The notes under the pieces were generated by a model. The model searched no databases. It was not told the DNA's origin and was given only the letters and a program-made list of their open reading frames with translations. Made by a program: the position numbers and the translations under genes. Below, in pieces: positions 8,598 to 17,165 of a DNA stretch of 64,000 nt. The stretch is from Seohaeicola sp024304985 (GTDB lineage: Bacteria; Pseudomonadota; Alphaproteobacteria; Rhodobacterales; Rhodobacteraceae): the NCBI RefSeq assembly GCF_028802875.1, contig NZ_JARAMP010000004.1, positions 124,001 through 188,000 on the forward strand, written 5' to 3'. How positions within the stretch are numbered: the stretch's first letter is position 1; each line of letters opens with the position of its first letter.

Positions 8598-9947
8598 ATG
8601 GCTGACACCTCGCTGGGTACGCCCGACCAATTGCGCGACCCAAATTATACTCCGGCCCTTGCCAAGGCCGTGCCACTGGGCATCCAGCATGTGCTGGCCA
8701 TGTTCGTATCAAACGTGACGCCTGCCATCATCGTGGCGGGTGCGGCAGGATTTGGCTTTGGCTCGAACTCGCCCGATTTCCCGAACATGATCTACATGAT
8801 CCAGATGTCCATGCTGTTCGCAGGCATCGCCACGCTGTTCCAGACCATCGGTTTCGGCCCCGTCGGCGCGCGTTTGCCCATCGTGCAGGGCACGTCCTTC
8901 GCCTTCTTGCCCGTGATGATCCCGGCCGTTGCAGGGCAGGGCACCGCGGGGCTGGCCGGGCTGATGACAGGTGTTGCCATCGGCGGGCTGTTCCATGTCT
9001 TTCTGGGCACCTTCATAGGCAAGCTTCGTTTTGCCCTGCCGCCGCTGGTGACAGGATTGATCGTGCTGATGATCGGTCTGGCGCTGGTCAAGGTAGGCAT
9101 TCAATATGCGGCGGGCGGTGTGCCCTTGATGGGCAAGCCTGAATTCGGATCATTGGCGATGTGGACGCCTGCGCTGGTGGTCATCGTGGTCACCCTTGCG
9201 CTCAAGTTCTTCACGCGCGGGATGATGTCGGTCGCCGCCGTGCTGATCGGCCTGATCGCGGGCTATGTGGTTGCCTATCTCATGGGGCAGGTAAGTTTCG
9301 GCAACGTGGCCCGCGCGGGTATGTTCGAATTGCCGACGCCCTTCAGATGGGGCATCGAGTTCAACACCGCCATTATTATCGGCATGTGTTTCATGGCGGT
9401 GATCTCTGCCATTGAAACCGTGGGCGATGTATCGGGTATCTGCAAGGGCGGCGCGGGGCGCGAAGCGACGGACCGCGAGATCACGGGTGCCACCTATGCC
9501 GACGGCGTGGGCACAGCCGTGGCCGGCATCTTTGGCGGGTTGCCCAACACATCCTTCAGCCAGAACGTGGGTCTGATCAGCATGACCGGCGTGATGAGTC
9601 GCCATGTCGTGACCATCGGCGCGATCTTCCTGATCGTCTGCGGTCTGGTGCCCAAGTTCGGGGCCATTGTATCGACCGTGCCGATCAACGTGCTGGGCGG
9701 CGGTGTGATCGTCATGTTTGGCATGGTCTGTGCGGCAGGTGTGAACATGCTGTCGGATGTCAGCTGGAACCGCCGGAACATGGTGATCTTTGCTGTGTCG
9801 CTGTCGGTGGGTCTGGGCCTGCAGCTGGAGCCAACCGCGCTGCAACATCTGCCGAAAACACTTCAGATCCTGCTGACATCGGGGCTGCTGCCTGCTGCAG
9901 GTTTGTCGATCATCCTCAATCTGGTTCTGCCGGAAGAGATCGACTGA
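8598..9947 (+). CDS. NCS2-family xanthine/urate permease
   Basis: This 449-residue inner-membrane transporter of the nucleobase-cation symporter 2 family has about 14 predicted membrane segments. Family marks are PLGIQHVLAMFVSNVTPA near the start, the GVGTAVAGIFGGLPNTSFSQ stretch followed by NVG and then a T and the SRHV segment, the substrate and family signature. AAGGAG at 8583 precedes the start. As last gene of a urate-catabolism operon it most likely imports urate, xanthine or a related purine with protons. Uracil cannot be excluded from sequence alone. A strong terminator follows. Confidence 0.93.
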   Translation: MADTSLGTPDQLRDPNYTPALAKAVPLGIQHVLAMFVSNVTPAIIVAGAAGFGFGSNSPDFPNMIYMIQMSMLFAGIATLFQTIGFGPVGARLPIVQGTSFAFLPVMIPAVAGQGTAGLAGLMTGVAIGGLFHVFLGTFIGKLRFALPPLVTGLIVLMIGLALVKVGIQYAAGGVPLMGKPEFGSLAMWTPALVVIVVTLALKFFTRGMMSVAAVLIGLIAGYVVAYLMGQVSFGNVARAGMFELPTPFRWGIEFNTAIIIGMCFMAVISAIETVGDVSGICKGGAGREATDREITGATYADGVGTAVAGIFGGLPNTSFSQNVGLISMTGVMSRHVVTIGAIFLIVCGLVPKFGAIVSTVPINVLGGGVIVMFGMVCAAGVNMLSDVSWNRRNMVIFAVSLSVGLGLQLEPTALQHLPKTLQILLTSGLLPAAGLSIILNLVLPEEID

Positions 9948-9953
9948 GGACCA

Positions 9954-9988
9954 AACCCGGGGCAGCCAGTCGGCGGCCCCGGGTTTTT
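9954..9988 (+). terminator. Rho-independent terminator of the urate operon
   Basis: A 10-bp perfect stem (AACCCGGGGC at 9954-9963, GCCCCGGGTT at 9976-9985) with a 12-nt loop is followed by T residues to 9988. It sits seven bases after the permease stop and before the convergent alcohol dehydrogenase gene. Confidence 0.9.
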
Positions 9989-9995
9989 CCGATTT

Positions 9996-11141
9996 TCAGA
10001 GGCACGCTTCCAGCAAGGCCCGCGTGTTCTCGGCTGTCATTTCGACCGGATTGCCACCGGTGCTGGGGTCTTGCAGGGCCGAGGCTGTCAATGCCGCCAA
10101 GTCTGGGTTCGTGACGCCAAGGGCGGTCAGGTTGGCGGGGATCCCAAGCTTTGCATTCAGGGCACCCACACAGGCATAGAAGCCGTCGAACCCGCCTGAA
10201 ATGCCCAAGTAAGCTGCGGCCTGCTCAATCCGATCCTCAATCGCAGCGCGGTTGAAGCGCAGAACGGGCTGCATCACCACCGCATTCGTGGTGCCGTGAT
10301 GCGTGTTATGCACCGCCCCGATAGGATGGCTGATCGCGTGGATCGCGCCCAAGCCCTTTTGGAACGCAACGGCCCCCATCGCTGCTGCCGCCATCATCTG
10401 GCCGCGGGCCTCTATATCGGTGCCATCAGCATAGGCGCGCGGGAGATATTCCTTGACCAACCGCATCCCTTCCAGCGCAATTCCTTGGCTCATAGGGTGG
10501 AAATGCGGCGAGCAATAGGCCTCAAGGCAATGGGCGAAAGCATCCATGCCCGTGCCCGCCGTGATCGCCTTTGGCATGCCCACGGTCAGTTCCGGATCGC
10601 AGATCACGACAGAGGGAAGGATCTTTGGGTGGAAGATGATCTTTTTCTCATGCGTGACCGAATTGGTCAGGACGGATGCGCGGCCCACCTCGGACCCTGT
10701 TCCCGCCGTGGTCGGCACCGCCACGATGGGCGCGATGGCAGAGGCATCGGCGCGGGTCCACCAGTCGCCGATGTCCTCGTAATCCCAGACGGGCCGGGTC
10801 TGGCCCGCCATGAAGGCCACCGCCTTGCCCAGATCAAGGCCCGAGCCGCCGCCGAAGGCGACCACCCCGTCATGTCCGCCTGCCTTGTAGGCGGCGACAC
10901 CGGCGTTCAGGTTGATCTCGGTCGGGTTGGGATCGACATCGGCGAATATGGCACGGCCCAGACCAGCGGCCTGCATCAGGTCCAGCGTGGCGGCGGTGAT
11001 GGGCAGGCTGGACAGCCCCTTGTCGGTCACCAGCAGGGGTTTGCGGATACCCGCTGCCGCGCAAGCCTCGGCCAGTTCAGAGATACGGCCCGCCCCGAAA
11101 CGGATGGCGGTGGGATAGGACCAGTTGGCGCGCAGAGTCAT
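9996..11141 (-). CDS. Iron-containing (group III) alcohol dehydrogenase
   Basis: This 381-residue NAD(P)-dependent alcohol dehydrogenase has a Rossmann-like N-terminal half (FGGGSGLDLGKAV, VPTTAGTGSEVG) and the metal-binding C-terminal half. Likely iron ligands are D and H in GTGMDAFAHCLEAY and the histidines in AISHPIGAVHNTHHG. It is the last gene of the minus-strand operon dctQ, dctM, dctP, GS-like, ALDH, ADH. Its ATG overlaps the ALDH stop codon by four bases. Next to a glutamine-synthetase-like ligase and an ALDH it probably oxidises the hydroxyl group of a transported, perhaps gamma-glutamylated, amino alcohol; the true substrate is not known. Confidence 0.92.
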   Translation of the reverse strand: MTLRANWSYPTAIRFGAGRISELAEACAAAGIRKPLLVTDKGLSSLPITAATLDLMQAAGLGRAIFADVDPNPTEINLNAGVAAYKAGGHDGVVAFGGGSGLDLGKAVAFMAGQTRPVWDYEDIGDWWTRADASAIAPIVAVPTTAGTGSEVGRASVLTNSVTHEKKIIFHPKILPSVVICDPELTVGMPKAITAGTGMDAFAHCLEAYCSPHFHPMSQGIALEGMRLVKEYLPRAYADGTDIEARGQMMAAAAMGAVAFQKGLGAIHAISHPIGAVHNTHHGTTNAVVMQPVLRFNRAAIEDRIEQAAAYLGISGGFDGFYACVGALNAKLGIPANLTALGVTNPDLAALTASALQDPSTGGNPVEMTAENTRALLEACL

Positions 11142-12520
11142 TGCTGTTTCCTCAGGTGGTAGGATTTTGGGCGGGTCAGGTTATGATAGCCGATCACCGA
11201 CAGCCCGCCGCCGCGTCCGGTGTCCTTACATCCGGTCCAGCACAGACCAGGGTCCAGATAATCGGCGCGGTTCAGAAAGATCGTGCCGGTTTCGATCTGT
11301 GCGCCAAGGCGTTCGGCGCGATCCACATCAGCGGTCCAGAGGGAAGCTGTCAGGCCATAATCGCTGTCATTCATCAGGCGCAGCGCCTCGGCATCGTCCT
11401 TCACCGGCATGATCCCGACGACGGGACCAAAGCTTTCCTCTCGCATCACACGCATGGAATGATCAACGTTGATCAGGATTTGCGGCATCAGGTAAGCGCC
11501 GCCATCCTGCGGGAAAAGCGTGGGGTCGATCAGGGCTTTCGCGCCTGCGGCGACAGCCTCGGCGGTTTGCGCCCGCACCAGATCGGCGAACCGCACCTGC
11601 GCCATCGGGCCAAGCGTGGTTTCGGGATCAAGCGGATTGCCCAGCTTGTAGCCGGATACCAGCGCAACTGATTTTTCCACGAAAGCGTCAAACAGGCTCT
11701 CATGCACATAGATGCGTTCTATCCCGCAGCAGCACTGCCCCGAGTTGAACATAGCCGCATCCATCAGCGTATCGACGGCGGCGTCCAGATCGGCGTCTTC
11801 CATGACATAGCCGGGGTCCTTGCCGCCCAGTTCCAGCCCCAGCCCGGTAAAGGTGCCCGCCGCGGCGCGTTCAATGGCGCGGCCACCGGCGACCGATCCG
11901 GTGAAGTTCACGAAATCAAAGGCACGCGCCGCAATCAGTGCGGATGTCGTATCGTGATCCAGCACGACGTTCTGGAATACTTCCTCCGGGATGCCAGCGG
12001 CATGAAACGCCTCGGCCATACGCTCACCGACCTTGAGGGTTTGGCTTGCGTGTTTGAGCACCACCGTATTGCCCGCGATCAGGGCGGGGGCGACGGTGTT
12101 GATGGCGGTCATGTAAGGGTAGTTCCACGGCGCGATGACCAGAACAACGCCATGCGCCTCGCGCGTGATGTGGCGTTTGAAGGCGGCGCTGTCTTCCAGA
12201 ACGATGGGGGCGAGGGCGGTTTGCGCGATTTCGGCCATATACTGCGCGCGTTCGTTGAAGCCGCGGAATTCGCCGCCATAGCGGATGGGGCGACCCATCT
12301 GATGCGCCAGTTCCGGCACGATCACATCGTTCATGGCACCAACATGCTCGACGGCCTTGAGGACCAGCGCGATGCGTTCGGCCAAGGGGCGCGCGTCCCA
12401 TCCCTTCTGCGCGGCGCGCGCGCGCGCCGCGGCGGCTTGTGCGGCATCCAGCGACAAAGCGGGACGCTCGAGATAAACTGATCCATCAATCGGCGAGATA
12501 CATCTGATCATCTTGGTCAT
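11138..12520 (-). CDS. NAD(P)-dependent aldehyde dehydrogenase
   Basis: This is a 460-residue aldehyde dehydrogenase with the full active site: WNYPYMTAINT (oxyanion asparagine), VNFTGSVAGG (cofactor loop), GLELGGKDPGYV (general-base glutamate), and NSGQCCCGIERIYV (catalytic cysteine within a CCC triplet). It oxidises an aldehyde to the acid in the cytosol. It starts six bases after the GS-like gene and its stop overlaps the next start, so it is tightly coupled to the Fe-ADH that could make its substrate. The exact aldehyde is unknown. Confidence 0.93.
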   Translation of the reverse strand: MTKMIRCISPIDGSVYLERPALSLDAAQAAAARARAAQKGWDARPLAERIALVLKAVEHVGAMNDVIVPELAHQMGRPIRYGGEFRGFNERAQYMAEIAQTALAPIVLEDSAAFKRHITREAHGVVLVIAPWNYPYMTAINTVAPALIAGNTVVLKHASQTLKVGERMAEAFHAAGIPEEVFQNVVLDHDTTSALIAARAFDFVNFTGSVAGGRAIERAAAGTFTGLGLELGGKDPGYVMEDADLDAAVDTLMDAAMFNSGQCCCGIERIYVHESLFDAFVEKSVALVSGYKLGNPLDPETTLGPMAQVRFADLVRAQTAEAVAAGAKALIDPTLFPQDGGAYLMPQILINVDHSMRVMREESFGPVVGIMPVKDDAEALRLMNDSDYGLTASLWTADVDRAERLGAQIETGTIFLNRADYLDPGLCWTGCKDTGRGGGLSVIGYHNLTRPKSYHLRKQQ

Positions 12521-12526
12521 TTCCAG

Positions 12527-13891
12527 TCAGGCCCGCTCGAAGCCACGGGCAATTTCATAGTCGGTCACCACCCGGTCGAACTCTTCGATCTCCCACAGGG
12601 CGGCGCGGGTGTAATGGTCGATCACGTCATCGCCCATCGCGGCCCGCAGCATTTTGGAATGGCGCAGCGTATCCACCGCATCGCGCAGGGTCTTGGGGAT
12701 CTCGCCGCCTTGTGCCGCTTGATAGATGTCACCCGTGGTGGGGCGCTGCAACTCCAGCCCTTCTTCTATCCCGGCCAGACCGGCGGCCAGCATCGCGGCC
12801 ATGGCAACATAGGGGTTCATATCAGAGCCGGGAATGCGGCACTCCACGCGGATCGCCTTGCTGCCTTCACCACACAGGCGGAACCCGGCCGTGCGATTGT
12901 CCACGGACCAGACCGTCTTGGTCGGCGCGAAGGTGGCTTTGGAGAAGCGTTTGTAGCTGTTGATATAGGGGGCCATGAACACGGTCATATCGGGGGCGTA
13001 GCGGATCAGCCCGGCCATGTATTTCCGCATGAGATCGGACATGCCGTGTTCGGCATCCGGATCAAAAAACGCATTCGCGCCGTCCTTCCATAAGGACTGG
13101 TGGACATGAGACGAACTGCCGACACGGTCCTGATGCCATTTCGGCAAGAAGCTGGCGGCATGCCCGTGTTGGTCGGCGATTTCCTTGGCTGCGTGCTTGG
13201 CAATCGTATGGTGATCGGCGGTGTCCAGCGCGGGCGCATAGCGGATGTTCAGCTCTTCCTGCCCGGCCTCAGCCTCGCCCTTGGAATTCTCGACCGGGAT
13301 CCCTGCGGCATAGAGGTGATTGCGCAGAGGACGCATCACGTGCTCCTCTCGCGTGGTCTGGAGGATGTTGTAATCCTCATTATAGTTGCTGATCGGCTCC
13401 AGATCACGGAATCCAGAAGCGGCGATCTGCTTGAAGGAGCGCGCGAACAGGAAGAACTCCAACTCGGTCGCCATGATCGGTGTCAGGCCCAGCGCCTCGA
13501 CACGTTGGATCTGCTTCTTCAGCATCGCGCGGGGGGAGTGGGCGATTTCATGATGGCCGTGATGATCCATCACATCGCACATCACCATGACCGTCCCCTC
13601 GAGCCAAGGCATCGGACGGATCGTGCCAAGGTCCGGCTTCATCATGTAATCGCCATAGCCCTTTTGCCAGCTGGTCGCGGCATAGCCATCGGGCGTGGCC
13701 ATGGCTATATCGGTCGCCAGCAGGTAATTGCAGCAATGAGTTTCTTCCCACGCGCTGTCGATGAAATGCTGCGCCACGAAACGCTTGCCCTGCAGGCGTC
13801 CTTGCATATCCACGATGCAGGCCAGAACCGTATCCACAGTCCCCGCAGCAACAGCGGATTTCAGGGCCTCGAATGTCATCAATCCGGCCAT
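12527..13891 (-). CDS. Glutamine synthetase-family gamma-glutamyl-amine ligase
   Basis: This 454-residue protein belongs to the PuuA/GlnT-like branch of glutamine synthetases. Catalytic landmarks are ATELEFFLF, NSKGEAEAGQEELN, GSSSHVHQS and the arginine-rich CRIPGSDMNPY. The branch includes enzymes that ligate glutamate to putrescine (PuuA), isopropylamine (IpuC) or ethanolamine (GlnA4 of Streptomyces), so the product is probably a gamma-glutamyl amide rather than glutamine. The start at 13891 has GGGAGG about seven bases upstream; the longer frame to 14128 runs into the dctP end region and is rejected. Its place between a TRAP transporter and an ALDH/ADH pair points to catabolism of an imported amine. 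Confidence 0.88.
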   Translation of the reverse strand: MAGLMTFEALKSAVAAGTVDTVLACIVDMQGRLQGKRFVAQHFIDSAWEETHCCNYLLATDIAMATPDGYAATSWQKGYGDYMMKPDLGTIRPMPWLEGTVMVMCDVMDHHGHHEIAHSPRAMLKKQIQRVEALGLTPIMATELEFFLFARSFKQIAASGFRDLEPISNYNEDYNILQTTREEHVMRPLRNHLYAAGIPVENSKGEAEAGQEELNIRYAPALDTADHHTIAKHAAKEIADQHGHAASFLPKWHQDRVGSSSHVHQSLWKDGANAFFDPDAEHGMSDLMRKYMAGLIRYAPDMTVFMAPYINSYKRFSKATFAPTKTVWSVDNRTAGFRLCGEGSKAIRVECRIPGSDMNPYVAMAAMLAAGLAGIEEGLELQRPTTGDIYQAAQGGEIPKTLRDAVDTLRHSKMLRAAMGDDVIDHYTRAALWEIEEFDRVVTDYEIARGFERA

Positions 13892-13937
13892 GTCGTGGCC
13901 TCCCTTATGTCTTTGTGTCGTCTGCCGTTCCCGCAGA

Positions 13938-13962
13938 CGGCCCCGCACAAGTGCCGGGGCCG
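13938..13962 (-). terminator. Strong hairpin between dctP and the GS-like gene
   Basis: The arms CGGCCCC-GCAC and GTGC-C-GGGGCCG pair with a single bulged base and a 2-nt loop. No T-tract follows on the minus strand. It is better read as a 3'-end stabiliser or partial attenuator that keeps binding-protein mRNA more abundant than the downstream enzymes, a common arrangement after transporter binding-protein genes. Confidence 0.6.
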
Positions 13963-14003
13963 CCTGTGATCCTTGAGCAGGCCACGCCTGCCCGCAAGAG
14001 ATA

Positions 14004-15035
14004 TCAGGTGTAGCGATAGGGCCGTCCGGCCTTCTGCATGTCGGCATTATACTTCTTGAAGATCTCGACCACCTTGGCTTTGACCTCGGATTCCGATGCG
14101 ATTTCGTCCCAGAAGACCAGCGCAGCATCTTCGACGGTTTTCCATTCCTCGTCAGGGATGCTGGTCAGTTGGAGTTTGGTGCCGTTGACGCGCAGGTTCG
14201 CCTCGCCGCCCCAATACCACCACTGGCGATAGTAGTGCGACTGGTCGCAGCAGACGCGGAACAAGGTCTGCATGTCCTCGGGCAATTCGTTCCAGCGATC
14301 CATATTGGCAAAGAACGATCCGGCCCATGCGCCCGAGATGTTGTTGGTCAGGAAGTAGTTGGTCACATCGGCCCAGCCGACCGTATAATCCTCGGTGATG
14401 CCCGACCAAGCGATCCCGTCCAGCTCGCCGGTCTGGACCGCGACCTCGATATCTTCCCAAGGCAGGGTGACGGGGACGACGCCGAATTGCGCAAGGAAAC
14501 GTCCAGCTGTCGGGAAGGTGAACACGCGCTTGCCTTGCAGATCGGCGAGACTGTTGATCGGGTCCTTGGTGGCGAAATGGCAGGGATCCCAAGCGCCAGC
14601 GCTGATGTGCTTCACACCGACGGCGGAATATTCAGCGTCCCAGATCTCGTTCAGGCCATACTGGTTAAACAGCACCGGCACGTCGAGAGAGTAGCGAGAG
14701 GCGAAAGGGAAATAGCCGCCAAACACCGTGACTTCGGTCGGCGAGGCCATGGAGTCGTCATCCGACTGCACTGCGTCCAGCGTGCCGCGTTGAAGCGCCT
14801 GAAACAGTTCTCCGGTCGGAACGATCTGATCGGCATAGAACAGCTCGATCTGCATCTTGTCGCCGGCGATCTTGTTGAACATGTCCACGGCAGGCTTGAT
14901 CACATGCTCGCCCAGCGCGGCACCGGCATAGGTTTGCATACGCCAGCGAATGGTGCTTTGCGCAATAGCGGGCGTGGACAGTGCGGCGGGGCCTGCCAAT
15001 GCGGCTGTGGTCAGGAATTTGCGTCTTGTTGTCAT
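14004..15035 (-). CDS. dctP: TRAP transporter solute-binding protein (DctP family)
   Basis: This 343-residue periplasmic binding protein has a twin-arginine-like leader (MTTRRKFLTTAALAG, cleavage after STPAIAQ). DctP-fold landmarks follow: ELFQALQRGTLDAVQSDD, the LQGKRVFTFPTAGRFLAQFG region with the ligand-contact arginine, and LDGIAWSGITEDYTVGWADV. Many aromatic residues (HYYRQWWYWGGEANL) line the second lobe. It captures a small organic acid or amine-like ligand and delivers it to the DctQM channel encoded upstream. The ligand is not identifiable by eye. Unusually for such operons, it lies after the membrane subunits and directly before the catabolic enzymes. Confidence 0.93.
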   Translation of the reverse strand: MTTRRKFLTTAALAGPAALSTPAIAQSTIRWRMQTYAGAALGEHVIKPAVDMFNKIAGDKMQIELFYADQIVPTGELFQALQRGTLDAVQSDDDSMASPTEVTVFGGYFPFASRYSLDVPVLFNQYGLNEIWDAEYSAVGVKHISAGAWDPCHFATKDPINSLADLQGKRVFTFPTAGRFLAQFGVVPVTLPWEDIEVAVQTGELDGIAWSGITEDYTVGWADVTNYFLTNNISGAWAGSFFANMDRWNELPEDMQTLFRVCCDQSHYYRQWWYWGGEANLRVNGTKLQLTSIPDEEWKTVEDAALVFWDEIASESEVKAKVVEIFKKYNADMQKAGRPYRYT

Positions 15036-15101
15036 TTCATTCTCTCCTGTTGCTTTTGGTTCAAAGGGCGGTTCTTGCCTTTTTGTTGCTCCTTGCGGAG
15101 G

Positions 15102-16424
15102 TCATTTTCCGTAAACCAATTCGGGCAGCCAGAGCGCGATCTGCGGGAAGATCATGATCAGGGCCAGCGCACACAACATCACCAATACGAACGGCAGGAT
15201 CGACGCGTAGATATCGCGCAACGTGATCTCGGGTGGGGCCATGGCCCGCATCAAGAACAGATTATAGCCGAAAGGCGGCGTCATATAAGCAATCTGCGTG
15301 GTGATCGTGTAAAGGATCCCATACCAGATCAGGTCAAAGCCCAATGCGCCCACCAGCGGGACATAAAGGGGCGCCACGATCACCAGCATTGCGGTATCGT
15401 CCAGAAAGGTCCCCATCAGCAGAAACGACAGCTGCATCAAGATCAGGATGACCCAAGGGTTCAGGCCAAGCCGGTCGGTGAACAGCGTGTCGATGGCCCG
15501 CACCGCACCCAGCCCGTCAAAGATCGCGCCAAATCCCAGAGCCGCCAGAATGATCCACATGAACATGCAGGAGATCATCAAGGTCTGGCGGACCGAGGTT
15601 TCAAAAACCGCTCGTGTCATGCGGCCCTTGAGGACAGCCGCGAAGAAGGCAGTCATGGCCCCGATGGCCGAGCTTTCGACAAGGCTTGTCCAGCCGTTCA
15701 CAAAAGGCACCATCATCGCAGCAAAGATCACCAGCGGCAGCAGGCCCGCGCTGAGAAGGCGCAGCTTTTCTGCGCGTGAGACATTCCGCTCCTCAATGGG
15801 CAGGACCGGGCCCAAGGTCGGATTCAATCGACAGCGGATATAGATGTACAGAATGAACATCCCCGCCATCATCAGCCCCGGCACCACGCCTGCCAGCCAC
15901 AACTGGCCCACCGGCTGCCGCGCGATCATTGCGTAAAGCACCAGAACGACCGAAGGCGGCACAAGGATACCAAGGCTGGACCCCGCTTGAATGACACCCG
16001 TGACCATTCGCTTGTCATAGCCACGCCGCAGCAGTTCGGGCAGCGCGATGGTGGCTCCTATTGCCATGCCTGCAACGCTCAGGCCGTTCATCGCCGAGAC
16101 CAGCACCATCAACCCGATCGTGCCGATCGCCAGACCACCCGACACCGGCCCCATCCAGACATGAAACATCCTGTAGAGATCATCGGCCAGTTTGCTTTCC
16201 GACAGGATGTAGCCCATGAAAATGAACATCGGCAGCGTCAGCAGCGGATACCATTTCATCAGTTTCATCGCTGCCGAAAAGGGGATTTCCGCCCCGCCCG
16301 TGCCCCAGAGCATCATGGCAGACACCGCCGCCACACCACCGATGGCAGCAAAGACGCGCTGGCCAGTGAACAGCATCAGCATCATCAGCGAGAACATGAA
16401 GATGGCGATCATGTCGTAGGACAT
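15102..16424 (-). CDS. dctM: TRAP transporter large permease (DctM)
   Basis: This 440-residue inner-membrane protein of the ion-transporter superfamily has about 12 membrane segments. Its motifs include PMFIFMGYILSESKLADDLY, LVPPSVVLVLYAMIA and PPFGYNLFLMRAMAPPE. It forms the Na+-driven channel of the TRAP transporter with DctQ. The start at 16424 overlaps the dctQ stop by one base (TGATG), showing coupling. The reading frame runs further to 16544 but inside dctQ. Confidence 0.94.
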   Translation of the reverse strand: MSYDMIAIFMFSLMMLMLFTGQRVFAAIGGVAAVSAMMLWGTGGAEIPFSAAMKLMKWYPLLTLPMFIFMGYILSESKLADDLYRMFHVWMGPVSGGLAIGTIGLMVLVSAMNGLSVAGMAIGATIALPELLRRGYDKRMVTGVIQAGSSLGILVPPSVVLVLYAMIARQPVGQLWLAGVVPGLMMAGMFILYIYIRCRLNPTLGPVLPIEERNVSRAEKLRLLSAGLLPLVIFAAMMVPFVNGWTSLVESSAIGAMTAFFAAVLKGRMTRAVFETSVRQTLMISCMFMWIILAALGFGAIFDGLGAVRAIDTLFTDRLGLNPWVILILMQLSFLLMGTFLDDTAMLVIVAPLYVPLVGALGFDLIWYGILYTITTQIAYMTPPFGYNLFLMRAMAPPEITLRDIYASILPFVLVMLCALALIMIFPQIALWLPELVYGK

Positions 16425-17020
16425 CACACCACCTCGCCACGCAGACGCAGCAAGTCCTTGAAGAACTCCGAGATAGCCTGAAGCAGCATCAGGAAGATGC
16501 CCAGCGTCATCAGCACCTTGATCGGCCACATGTAAGGGCGCCATGCCGTCGGGCTGCGCTCGAACCGGCCCAGCACCTCGGAGGCGCCATTTGGCCCGCC
16601 GGTCAGAAAGGCCCTGATCAATTCGCCATAGAAGGTCAGCGGCTCACGCCCGAAGTAACCCAGCGAATAGGCCGTCGAACTCAATGCACCCCAAAGCAAT
16701 ACACCCAGGAAGAACAGCAGGAACAAAACGGTAAAGGCGTCAAACCACGCTTTTCGGGTGTCGCTCCATGTATGATAGAATAGGTCCATCCGCACATTTG
16801 CGCCCATCTGCAACGCATAAGGCCCGCCCAGCATGTAATAGGCCACCATGGCGAATTGCGCCATTTCCAGCGTCATCAGGGAGGGTGTGAAGAAGGTCTT
16901 GGACACCGACGACCAAAGCAGGATCGCCACCATGACGAATATGCCATACATCACCAACCGCCCCAACCGGTAGTTGATTGCATCAACGATCCGGATGTAG
17001 CCACGCATCACCGGGGGCAT
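16424..17020 (-). CDS. dctQ: TRAP transporter small permease (DctQ)
   Basis: The 198-residue membrane protein has four hydrophobic segments in the usual DctQ layout (YGIFVMVAILLWSSVSKTF, FAMVAYYMLGGPYALQMGAN, a middle FLLFFLGVLLWG segment, and a C-terminal WPIKVLMTLGIFLMLLQAI). The conserved MRMDLFYHTWSDTRKAW loop follows segment two, with NVRMD here. It is the first gene of the minus-strand operon, divergent from the RpiR regulator and with a perfect inverted repeat (17090-17107) in its promoter region. Confidence 0.92.
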   Translation of the reverse strand: MPPVMRGYIRIVDAINYRLGRLVMYGIFVMVAILLWSSVSKTFFTPSLMTLEMAQFAMVAYYMLGGPYALQMGANVRMDLFYHTWSDTRKAWFDAFTVLFLLFFLGVLLWGALSSTAYSLGYFGREPLTFYGELIRAFLTGGPNGASEVLGRFERSPTAWRPYMWPIKVLMTLGIFLMLLQAISEFFKDLLRLRGEVV

Positions 17021-17089
17021 GACGCCTGCCTGACGGCGCGGTTCGTGACATCTGGTTGATCCGGCAAAAACAGCATGGCAGGCCCCCTA

Positions 17090-17107
17090 TGGATCAAGCG
17101 TGATCCA
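17090..17107. promoter_or_regulatory. Candidate operator between dctQ and the RpiR regulator
   Basis: The 18-base sequence TGGATCA-AGCG-TGATCCA is a perfect 7-4-7 inverted repeat. It sits 70 bases before dctQ and 59 bases before the GTG of the regulator gene. A further half-site, TTGATCCGG, begins at 17056. Similar TGATCAA cores occur before the ABC operon (18115-18137) and the aminotransferase gene (22251-22266). Binding by the adjacent RpiR protein is an inference. Confidence 0.55.
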
Positions 17108-17165
17108 AGCCCCCCCGACCTGTCAACGATGTTTCTGAAAGATTTTCTTCACCCCGAATCGTTCT

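Noticed and set aside
9150..9848. 232-codon minus-strand frame within the NCS2 permease gene
   Set aside because: It is histidine- and glutamine-rich, as expected from the reverse of a membrane-protein gene, and has no domain or ribosome site.
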